From Solanum dulcamara (Eukaryota; Streptophyta; Magnoliopsida; Solanales; Solanaceae), in NCBI RefSeq assembly GCF_947179165.1, contig NC_077237.1:15895523-15959522 (forward strand): DNA of 64,000 bases, given 5' to 3'. Every line of letters begins with the position of its first letter. Within the stretch, counting starts at the first letter, position 1. This document shows, in pieces, positions 54,401-64,000 of the stretch. The notes below the pieces were generated by a model. The model did no database searches. It saw nothing but the letters and a program-made list of their open reading frames with translations, and had not been told where the DNA came from. The position numbers and the translations under genes are program-made.

Positions 54401-56870
54401 TATTCCAAGTTATCGGTCTTTCAGTACAAGAATAAATGTCAATAGAATCTTGGGGATTGGTGTGTTGAGGTCCACATTTGATCTTCAGGGAGCTATGAAG
54501 CATTTTAGGATATTATTCCATTTCTTTCTCTCCTTTCTCGCAGTCTGTCACTTATGGTACGTACAAGTTGAGCCCAATTGGTATCACTAGATTCTAATTG
54601 GTATCTCAATGAAATAAACCGAATATTGTAATCGCGACTGAAGGGGTACAAGCAAGGAAAATTGGAATCGGAAAGGTTCTAATTGGTATCTAGCCTTAGA
54701 GGCTACGTATATACATGGATGATGGACTTATGGTCATTTATGAGACAAAATAAGTTACAAATTTTTACATGCTTGTATGATGTTTCTTAAAATTGTGATT
54801 ATGTGGATGATATTACCATGCAAACATGTGAAATGTAATTGCTTGAACTTATGTGGGATTGTAGATAGAAAAAAGTCATAACTTGTTATGTGTAGTGGTT
54901 TAGTAATAACTTGCTATGTAAATAACTTAACATTTTTGTGTTAAAATTGTGCATGGACTTACCATTGATAAAGATGTTAAGGGAAAAAAATTAAATTGTG
55001 ACTGCGGGTACATTTCGATTACGACAATCGGGCTTGGTTGAGAACCACGAGAAAATAATTATTCTGGTATGATAGCGGGAATATGTTGTGTAAATTATGC
55101 TAAATGTGATCCATAAAAGCTTTTATGATTATGTGATGTTAATCTTAATTAGGCATTGCTGGGTATGATTTTGGGGTTATGTGCAAGACCTTTATGCAAA
55201 ATCTGTATTATACATATTTGCAAACGATTCAGGATGATTTTTATGAAGCTTTTATGTGTTCTAGGAGTTGCTATGATTTTGGGAATGGGAGGCATTGGTT
55301 ATTTTTTGAAAATTTTGGGTTGAAACCGTCAGAATAGCCATAAAGAGGACGTGCCGCTATAGCAATGCATCAGGCACTATAACGACAATTGCTATAGAAG
55401 GCACATACGCTATAGCAGGGAGAATCAGAGGCTGGACTATGTGTTTTCCTTATTTTTCCCTTCCTTTTCCAACTAATTCAATTACTAGTTTCAACTCGTA
55501 TCAATGTAAAAACTACAGAAAGGCATCTTTATACAACCCTATTTTATAATAAGATGATTAAGCATTAATAATAGCATCCGTGTGCTATCAAAAATAAAGA
55601 AAAGTGATAAAAAGATATTTTTCATGCCCAAATGTGGCAAAAACCAAAGCAAGCAATAATATATCAAAAGGGAAAAGGGGGAAATCCTAACTGCACTCCA
55701 GCCACTATTAGGGAGTGGGGTCTTTGGCCTTTCTCATGCATGGGAACTCCCGTAGCTCCTCTGGCTCTAAGCAAGGAAACTCCTGCTCTGGGGAGACTCA
55801 GCTTAACATGACCTTAATAGTCTCCCAAATATGAGCCAGTAGATGGTCTCGAGAATGTCCTCTCCTCATATCGACATCAAGCTCCCTACGGAGAGCGACT
55901 ATGTCCTCGGCAAAAGAAGGTGGACCTAAAGTCCTACCAGAAGCTGCCTCCATGTACCTCTTAATTCCTTTCAAATCTTTCTCCAAGAGGCTGCTAGATA
56001 TTGGGGGTTGGGTCAAGGTAGGAGGAGCAGGAGTATCATCATCATCATTATCATCATTTGGATCCATCGCGGCTTGGATGCTCTCCCCTCACATACCTTC
56101 TTTTTATTCTTAACTTTGGAGAAATTCTTTCTGACCAAAAGAGTGTTTAACGACTGTCGTTCTCTACCTTGAAATCAGTATCATCCATTGACACCCTTGC
56201 TCGTCTATAAAGCAAAGGCACTAGGCAGGGGAGACTTCTTGTTGCCTCTATAGAAATCCTTTTATTTGAACATTATCCATTGTCCCATGTTGACCTAAAT
56301 CCCTTGAATGATGCAACATACCACTAGTGCTCGGGGGTAGGTCACATTAGAGAGATTTCCCAATAGAAGAATCCTTTAACCCACCAGTGCCAGCCTCCTC
56401 CAGCCATTAGGTGAGAATAAATGTCTGGTGATGCCCTTTGTAGTAGGCCAATAGAGCTCACCCAAATATTTCTCCACCATTTCAGAACATGTCCGCTATG
56501 GCGCCACCCTGCTATAGCGAAATACAAGGTAGTTATGACGGCCTTAATCATTTCAAAACTCTAAGGGGGTGCGTCAATGGTACCCCTTGACCCAAAATGT
56601 TCCATTTTGTCGAAATTTGTATAGATCAGTATTCCTCAAGTGTCCTACTACCAAATTATGCAAGAATGTGGGCATTTAAACTACTAAATCATGTTCAAAT
56701 TTAAGTTATAACTAAGAACAACCCCTTAACTTTCTCCACTATTTCAGAACTGCTCTCAGCCTTATTTTCCATAATCCTTATGCCTAGAATGTTGTAGTAG
56801 CATTATTAACGTAAGGGAAAGCCCCATGCTTCTACAATTTTCTTTATCAAGTTCAAAATTCAAAATATCA
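54401..56870. other. Decayed retrotransposon interior, includes minus-strand ORF debris
   Basis: No gypsy or copia domain can be read after the primer-site remnant. On the minus strand, 55798-56067 (an acidic DPNDDNDDDD start, Pro-rich, then LEKDLKGIKRYMEAASGR) and 56342-56551 have more balanced composition than the surroundings and resemble plant transposon-type gag or unknown-domain proteins. No family can be named. A GCTATAGC-type palindrome patch lies at 55335-55420. Confidence 0.4.
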
Positions 56871-56879
56871 ACCCAAGAC

Positions 56880-57560
56880 TCTATTCTACTATATTGCTTT
56901 CTAGAATGTAATAGCCCCTAAGTGCATAATAAAGTAGTAAGAGTAAGGAGCTGATTGTTACCTTAGTTTTCAAGTTTGAAATGGAGCGATCGAGAGAGAA
57001 AAAGTTGAGTTTGAGGGAGTGAAAGAGGGAGATAGGAATAAAAACCCTTTTCCCTCCCTCTTGTTCCAATTTTGATACCCAACCAACTGCTATAATGGCT
57101 GGGCTATGTCTATAGAGAAGAAACTATAGCAGTAGTAGACCTGCTATAGAGGGGTTCAGTTTGATGAGCGAGAAGAATTTTTTTATGACTTTGTTAGCTG
57201 AATTTCCTCTCTAGGTATTTTTGTAGTACGTGAGAACATGGTGTTATGGGGTCAAGTTTCTCCATGATATTATAAATGGGAAGAAATCTTCCATGATCGG
57301 CTTATTATCTTTCCACCCTATTAATTATTTTGGGATGAATGAGAGGTAAATTGATATATATTATAAGGACATGATCTATCGTTATTCAAAATGGCTCCTT
57401 GTCTGAAATTTTGAAAATTTTTGAAATACATTACCAATTTAAAATTTTGGTGCACGATGAAAAATTAGAATTTCTAAATTATCTGAGATGATGTCAGTCC
57501 ACTATAAAGCCTGAATGGTTACTATAGTCGGCGCCTAGCCTCTATAGTAGGATGATGGAA
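56880..57560 (-). repeat. LTR-like block with GCTATAG palindromes, minus strand
   Basis: A patch of CTATAGC/GCTATAG motifs at 57089-57155 (others at 57500-57560) is followed on the minus strand by a pyrimidine-rich leader (CCCTCCCTCTT... region 57000-57060). This is the promoter-leader layout seen in the other LTRs here. Ends not found. Confidence 0.45.
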
Positions 57561-58278
57561 TCAGGCCCTAATTAATGCAACGTCTTTTATTTTTCACCCA
57601 CTTTTCATTGAGAAAATAGTGAGGGTTGTCCCAAAAACTCATCTAAGCTACTCTAAGCTTAGGAACCATGAAGGAAAGGATTGCAGTGTGAGGAAGTCTA
57701 AAATCCAGGTATTTTTGGTCTACTCTAGTTAGGATTCACCTTCATGAAGTCAGAAACTTGTTGAAGCCAATATTCTACAGCAGTTGCTTTGCATCTAGGT
57801 AGACTAGGCTTAACTAAGTAGGTTACTTGCATCTATCTCATATTATTTTTGTAAATCGATGAGAGACTTCATGTCTAGGCCTTTGGATATGGAATCAGGA
57901 TGGTTGTGAGTATGATTTAATGTTGCTTTGGGGTGAGAGTTTATCGGGTAGATGAGGTTTCTCCTATAACTGATACTAGGTGTTGATTCTTGGGTGATAG
58001 CCTATAGGTATTAATTTTATAAAGAAAAGTTATCTGAAAACAATTTTAGTTTATGCAAGTAGGAAGGATAATTCCTGAGAAGGAATATATGCATATGTTG
58101 GGGGTCCAATATGGAGCTATTGATATAAATATCCAGTTGTGTGTTATACTTGTGATCATGTGGGACATGTTTCATGTATGTGTTGAGACAGGATATTGTG
58201 ATTGAGAGTCTAATTATTGATGACTTGTGATATTTACTATCTTGTTGTACATGTTGTTTGTGATTGCTGGTTGAGTGG

Positions 58279-58443
58279 GGTACCATGTATAGGATAACCT
58301 TAGTTGGTACTGGTACCATGCCTGGTACATGATATTTATTGGGTTGCTCAAATACCATATTTCATACGTATTATTGGTTGGTTACGATACCATGCTTGGT
58401 ACAGAATATTATCGGTTGGCTTGGGTACCACGTCTGGTACAAG
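58279..58443. repeat. Degenerate ~38-bp tandem repeats (TACCATGC-TGGTAC)
   Basis: Four units with the core GGTACCATGCCTGGTAC or a variant, separated by ATTATTGGTTGGTT-like sequence, within or beside LTR copy B. Confidence 0.7.
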
Positions 58444-58761
58444 TTATCATTGTTTATGGATTCCTTGAGTGAACCAGATTGTATTTGTGATGTGTTGTTC
58501 CATGAGTGCTTGGGTTGTGTTTTTAAATGTTGGGATGGTTTTTGTGGGTACCGATATTTGCATGTTGAACACCTCAGGCCATGTCTTAGGATCCTTGAGA
58601 GGTCTAGGTTAGTTGAAAATTGAGTGGGATTCAAGGACTGGTGAGCGTGGAGATTCATTCATGTCTCATATGATGGTTAGGTTAGGTTGAAGACTGGAAT
58701 TCTTGTCCTTAGTTGGTTTCTTGGGATGTGTACGACTATTAAGTGATCTAAGATTTATCTG

Positions 58762-59535
58762 ATAAAGAAAGGTTGAGAAGTCTTAGGTTGTATGAAGGGG
58801 GATGTTTAGGAAGCCTTTGTTGGTCATAATAGGATAGGCTTGGGAAGCCTTGGTGTGATATAAAGTATAGGCTTGGGATGGTCGAGTTATAATCCGTTAT
58901 GAAAGGTAGGTTGTCTCGTAGTGATGAAGTTAGTAGAGAAAGAGGTTGTGAGATGTTAGAGTAGGATGAATGAGTGAATGCAAAGTGGCTAGTAGCAAAG
59001 GTGGTGGTTCAATGATTGACGCTTAATTTCAGTTGCATATTCTTTCTATTATTTTGCATGATATTATGATATGGATTCGGGTTGTCGATGATGCCTACCC
59101 GAATGTATTATTTGTACTGATACTATTCTTGCTATACCAATTAGTATAATCTAGTTGCAGGGTCAATAGTATTTCTAAGGTGAAGACGACGAGGATCTCC
59201 TACAACCTTTACCATTCTTTGCCTATGGTGGAAGATGTGTCTACTTTATTTATATTTATTTAATATTTTTAGAAGCTCCTATACCTATTTAGACTAATTT
59301 CTTGGGAGGTTTTTTCAGTTTTATGAAATAAAGGTTTTTTTGTATTGAGATTTTCACAATCGTTTTTGAAATCGCCAAAGATTTTTATTAAAATGATAAG
59401 GTTGAGAAGTAATCATTTTTATTTAGAGGAATTTCACATGTTGGAATTAATTTTTGCAATGTCTGCTTAAAAATTGAGTGTTGAAGGTTCTTCTATCTTG
59501 GTGGTAGAGTAGGTGTCCGCCCAGTCCAGTGAGTT
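58762..59535 (+). repeat. LTR copy B (3' portion)
   Basis: Uninterrupted counterpart of 53104-54389, lacking both MITEs and the hairpin. It ends near GTGAGTTATGTCGT at about 59535, where LINE sequence begins. The LTR probably extends left toward 57600, but the corresponding part of copy A is missing. Confidence 0.7.
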
Positions 59536-59544
59536 ATGTCGTAA

Positions 59545-60482
59545 AAGAATTGCACCAAGGATCAATCATTAATCTATTTTTATTTGCCTTGGTGATTGAT
59601 GTCTTGATGCAATAAATTTAAGGTGATATGTCATGGTGTATATTATATGCGGATGGTGTAGTTTTGATTGACGAGACTCAAGAAGGAGTTAATATTATAT
59701 TGGAGGTTTGGAGACGGACTTTGAAGTCTAAATGGTTTAGGTTGAGCAGTACCAACACTAAATACTTGGAGTGAGGTTCTTGGAGTGACACTTGATGCTG
59801 ATGTGGAAGTGAGGCTTGATACACGGGTCATCTAAAAAAGAGGTAGTTTTAAGCAACTTGGGTCTATTACCCATGGAGATTGAGAGATAGAAAGAGATGT
59901 TACTTACAGTATTAGGGCAGAATGGATCAAATAGAGACTCGCTCTAGAGTCTTGTGTGATAAGAAGGGCTAACCAAGTTCTACAGAGTGGTGGTTAGATT
60001 AACTTTTATGTATGGGCTGGAGTATTGACCAATCAAGAACTCTCAACATTCAGAAGATGAAGGTAGCAGAGATGATGATGTTGCGATGACTGTATGGATC
60101 TAGTAGGAGGGCTAGGATGAAGAATGAGGATATTCAATATAAGGTGGGAGTGACTTAGGTGGAAGAAAAGATGCAAAAAACAAGGTTGAGATAATAAGAA
60201 AGTGCTACCTAAGCTCAAAAGACAAGTTCTACAGAGTGGTGGCTAGATCAACTTTGTTGTATGGGCCGGAGTGTTAGCCAATCAAGAGATCTCATATTTA
60301 GAAAAATAAAGGTCATAGAGGTGAGGATATTGCGATAGATGTGTAGGTTTACTAGGAGAGAATGAGGATACTTGAGACAAGGTGGGAGTGACTATAGGTG
60401 GAAGAAAAGATGCAGAAAGCGAGGTTGAGATGGTTCGAACATATGATGAAGAGATGCACGGATGGTCTAGCACGGAGGTATG
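59545..60482 (+). pseudogene. RTE-type LINE reverse transcriptase, part 1 (interrupted)
   Basis: 5'-truncated non-LTR retrotransposon. The motifs read HQGSSLSP-like at about 59549, FLFALVIDVLMQ, then [17 protein letters not shown] at about 59643-59694. The RT catalytic box at 59646-59657 is YADG instead of YADD, so catalysis is lost. Downstream come [18 protein letters not shown]..., MYGLEY and PIKNS tracts in shifting frames. A ~247-bp segment from about 59976 is repeated in tandem from about 60225. The copy is split at 60482 by an LTR insertion and resumes at 63559. Confidence 0.85.
60478..60482. other. Target-site duplication, left copy (GTATG)
   Basis: GTATG directly before TGTCACGATCC; repeated at 63559-63563. 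Confidence 0.9.
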
Positions 60483-63400
60483 TGTCACGATCCAACCCCG
60501 TAGGCAGTGACGGGTGCCCGAACTGGACACTCGCGTATACCCCTACTAACTATAAGTAAACTTGTCCCATGTTTGAGTCATAATGTATCAACAGGCACGA
60601 TAACATATAAGTCGATGAGGCCATCGCAACATATAGGAAAAACTGTACACATATACATATACAACCCACATACATGTCCACAGACTTATAAGAGTAAGAA
60701 CAGTAACTTAAGGTGGGACAGGGCCCCTGCCATACCCGTGAATAAATAAATATACACATCAAGGGTTAGTATCAAAATCTAGGCTCCAACACAATGGAGC
60801 GCCTCTGAACTGTTGAGTGGGACTTCTACACTAGCGGATCTCCAAAATGCGTACCTGTACCTATGGGTATGAAATGCAGCCCCCCGAAGAAAGAGGGTCA
60901 GTACGATACATGTACTAAGTATATAAAGCATAAAACATCATAGCTGAAACAACAATTGAAATAGGGATGCAGGAAAACAAGTATAACAGTTAACAATTAC
61001 TGTGCCTACACCTTATGAAATAAGGGCATGTACATCCTCCTCATATACTGTACTGGTCCTATTGTGGATCTTGGTGTTATCACATCATCGTATATGGCAT
61101 CCTGCCATCATATACAATATCATCTCATATGTTATAAATACATCATTATGTTTTCATATATATGCCTATCTATTATATCCGGCCCTTTAATGAAGGACTC
61201 GGTGAAAGAATAATGTACATATCATACCGCACCCGGCCCATTATGGGACTCGGTGCCACTATTACATAGTAAAATATATCGAGGAACGTTCAGCCTAATC
61301 CATAATTTAAAAAAATGATGAGGAACGTACGACCCGATCCATATTTTCATCATATCATTGTATATATATATCCAGCCCAAGACTCAGTGTAGTAGTAGTA
61401 AAGTTGTGCACGATAACGTTCCCGACCCCTTTATGGGACTCAGAGGAAAATAGGTTACAACGTGCACGAGTAGAGTCGTGAGAAACCATATGCAACTTAA
61501 ATCATCATCCAACACTCAATAAAATAGTCAAGTGAACCGTCACTTGAAGACCATAGTAGTAATCATCTTGAGTACCTTCTAAACATCGTTAGGGATCATG
61601 TCAACTGGAGTCTCAGGAATCGTAGACGTGTATCGAGATAAAGTTAAACAGCTTATAGAATTAGAGATGTTTGTCATCGCAAAGACCTTAGGAATAAGAG
61701 CTTATGCATTCAATTACTCTTCATCAAATAGGAGACTCGGGGGTCGTAGTTCAACTACTTTGAGAACTTCAACATTCAGAAGTGAATAATGGTCACGAGT
61801 TTTACTCGGAGCTCATAAATGAAATTATCCTCAAAGCGTATTTCATATTTCATAACTTTTAAAGGTGAGTAAGGATCATGCATCATGTTCAGGACTAGTG
61901 AATGAAATTACCCCAACGCTCATATTATTCATCACTTACATATAAGACATGCCAAAAGAAAGAAGGGACAACTTTACATACCTATGCCAAAAATATGCCA
62001 AGAGAAAGAAGGTAGCTTTACATACCTCTTATGGATTACCCTTAACCACGTTCGCCTCGTCGTCTTTTGAACCTATTTAACATGAAAGAAATAATAAGAT
62101 TAATAATCCTCCACTTTCCAATTTCCAACTCTACAATCAAGTATCCACAGGAATCATTTCCTTATCCATTTCCCTCGACTAGTTTATTACTAGTTCCGAA
62201 GTTACCGAAAATCGGGCAGAATCTCCCCTGTAACTTGCCCTATCCAACTACTAATCTTATAAACCATATTACCAACAACAACCAGCAACTATATATACAA
62301 TCAAATCACTTCAACATTACTCAATACAACTCCAAACAACTAGCTCAAAACTACAATATCAAAATAGAGTTTTTTAACCTTTATTTCGTAAAACCTTTAA
62401 CAATACGAAATAGAGGGTCATGTGGCTGTAACCAGCAGTACCCACATCCCTTTTAGAATACTTTCCATCCCTGTAACACACAATCAACCCAGCTGCATCT
62501 GTAGCACTACAATCACAACACACTACTCGACTCTGATTTGACTATAACTACTTTAATTTAGTTTGTTTCTAACGTCAAGCATCCTTATATAATTTTTCCA
62601 CTTACAGCCTCATTTAAGACATGTAATATACTGCATACAAACATCATAAACTTCAACTTGAAAGAAAAAACCTTACCTTGCCTGAAACTCGCCAAAACTT
62701 GTCAAAACTTGCCTCGGAAGTTCTCCTAGCGCGGATAAAACTTTGTGGCTGTTTGCTATCCTTTTAGTGCTGATCCAAACCATAAATTTATATTAATAGC
62801 ACCTTAATACCCTCTTGGTATACCCTATATAATTAATTCACGGAATGAAATTGGAGAACTTACCTTTTCTTCTCTAAATCCGTGTTTCTATCTCTCTCTC
62901 TAGCTCAAGGTTTCTCTTCTCTTCTCTTTTCTTTTTTTCTAGACTTTCCTTGGATAAGAATGAATAAAGGATAAAGATGAACTAAAATTCATAAAACATA
63001 TATATATAGTCTACTTTAGGGGGGTGACACATGTCAACCCCTAAGTGGTGACAAGTGTCAAGCCCTTATTGGGACAACGCATCAATTCTTCACTCATGGG
63101 CTGCCACGTGGCAGGTGGGGGTCCACCCCCTTGATTCAGCTGCTGCCATGTGGCACTTTCTCTTTCTGCCACATGTCACTTTCTTTTCCTCCTCATGGAT
63201 TCCTAATCTCGTCTTACTTTACGAACTTATGTAATCCTTGCTACGTAAGCTTGGTATGAACTCAAGTAGCTTAAGAATGTAAGATTTTCAAGTTGGTAGC
63301 TTACGTAAGTAAGTTGAGTCCTACGACTCATTACTTGGCCTCCAATTTCTTCCAGATTCTTATAACCATATTTCCAATCTTCCCTACTATGGGGTATCAC

Positions 63401-63558
63401 ATTCTCCCTTTCTTAGAGTTGTTTGGTAGCGTTATAGATTATCCGGCTAACATGGTAACTTCTAAGAAGCTTAAGAACCTTTCAAGAAACTTAAGAGCCT
63501 TTCAAGAAACTTAAGAAGCTTAAGAACCTTCTAAGGTACAAATGTATGGGGTATAACA
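60483..63558 (-). mobile_element. Solo LTR (3076 bp) inserted in the LINE
   Basis: The plus strand starts TGTCACGATCCAACCCCG and ends ATGGGGTATAACA, so the minus strand reads TGTTATACCCCAT...GGATCGTGACA. Perfect GTATG duplications flank it, and the LINE frame continues on both sides. A TATA tract (62998-63009) is followed on the minus strand by a leader (62880-62990, CT/AG-rich). There is no primer site, polypurine tract or coding domain. Degenerate repeats of CCGGCCCATTATGGGACTCGG type lie at about 61175-61445. Confidence 0.88.
61175..61445. repeat. Degenerate repeats around CGGCCC-TTATGGGACTCGG
   Basis: At least three variants (61178-61202, 61225-61252, 61423-61442), interleaved with GAGGAACGTTCAGCC/GAGGAACGTACGACC pairs, inside the solo LTR. 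Confidence 0.6.
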
Positions 63559-63935
63559 GTATGAGAGTTTGTCTATGGATGTATTCAAGAGAGGTTCAAG
63601 AGAGGTAGAGGTAGACCAAAGAAGTATTGAAGAGAGATGATTAGACAGGACATGACACAATTGCGGCTTATCGAGGACATGGCCATATATAGACTGTTGT
63701 GGAGGACCCAAATTAGGGTAGAAGGTTAGTAATAGGAGCATATACATGTTAGTAGTTAGGAGTGCATAGTCTTGGTTACCTTACTAGTAGTCATAGTTCT
63801 ATGCATGTAGTTTCTTATTATTAAATTTTGTTTATATTTGTTGTTTCGTGTAGTTTGATGGTAGTATTATTTGGTTGTAGTACTATTCTGCTACTATTTG
63901 TTGTTTTGTTTACTACTTATTGTCTCTTCAACTTT
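63559..63935 (+). pseudogene. RTE-type LINE, part 2 (3' end)
   Basis: Continues the LINE after the insertion. RGRGRPKKY-like sequence near 63600-63630 is followed by MIRQDMTQLRLIEDMAIYR and WRTQIRVEG, then TAG at about 63727. This is the C-terminal end of the RTE endonuclease-RT protein. The 3' UTR has TTTGTTGTTT repeats (63835-63910), typical of the 3' tail in this clade. Confidence 0.85.
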
Positions 63936-63950
63936 TATTACCTCTTTTTT

Positions 63951-64000
63951 AGGGGGTGTTTGGATGTGCTTTTTTAAAGCGTCTTATAAGCTAAAAGCTA
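63951..64000. mobile_element. Start of a TGTTTGGATG-type MITE, cut by window end
   Basis: GGGGGTGTTTGGATGTGC then CTTATAAGCTAAAAGC matches the terminal repeat of the element at 43529-43731. Only the first ~50 bases are in the window. Confidence 0.6.

Noticed and set aside
54318..54590. Coding frames after LTR copy A on both strands
   Set aside because: They span the LTR end and primer-site remnant; no gag or other domain is visible.
55798..56551. Host gene on the minus strand
   Set aside because: Two short unlinked frames, flanked by LTR-like palindrome patches; more likely transposon-derived, though not identified.
62067..62456. 129-codon plus-strand frame
   Set aside because: Inside the 3.08-kb solo LTR and antisense to its transcription; Asn/Ile/Thr composition, no domain.

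Overview
The window is AT-rich nuclear DNA from a flowering plant. It is most likely a member of the Solanaceae: the tRNA-derived SINEs, the RTE-type LINE and the LTR families (TGTAAC/TGTAAT...GTGACA termini, TGGTATCAGAGCC primer sites) are ones I recognise from tomato, potato, pepper and tobacco. That family call rests on recall, not on a search. Almost everything is transposon-derived. I support one host protein gene, an intronless VQ-motif protein at 48353-49642 (+).

Region by region. 1-7985: a decayed Ty3/gypsy element on the minus strand, with its 3' LTR cut by the window edge, gag-protease-RT-RNaseH-integrase in the expected order but broken by frameshifts and stops, a tRNA-iMet primer site, and a 5' LTR that has lost about 240 bp. 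7986-9440: an inverted-repeat element and AT-rich spacer. 9956-23220: a complete Ty3/gypsy chromovirus-type element on the plus strand with a perfect 5-bp target duplication (AATTC). It sits inside an older minus-strand LTR (fragments before 9955 and after 23225). Each of its own LTRs is interrupted by a different 2.1-kb solo LTR, so three layers of insertion can be read from target duplications and from the matching empty sites. Its pol carries a protease-to-RT deletion followed by an exact-period 224-bp tandem duplication.

24.2-47.6 kb: spacer with MITEs, SINEs, a minus-strand LINE fragment, a hAT-like element, LTR fragments rich in palindromes (34.0-38.7 kb) and two foldback-type elements that carry ~106-bp tandem repeats. 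47.6-50.0 kb: the VQ gene with a TATA box, two TTGACT W-box cores and a long pyrimidine-rich leader with three upstream ORFs. 51.5-59.5 kb: a CACTA-ended MITE and two copies of one LTR family. The first LTR copy carries a hAT-type MITE and a Mutator-type MITE, each with a target duplication and each absent from the second copy. 59.5-64.0 kb: an RTE-type LINE 3' end split by a 3.08-kb minus-strand solo LTR with a perfect GTATG duplication.

Nothing here forms an operon or a multi-gene system. The interest lies in the insertion history, in recurrent palindrome clusters in LTR promoter regions, and in the leader of the VQ gene. All three reverse-transcriptase remnants have lesions at the catalytic motif, so no element in the window looks able to move on its own.
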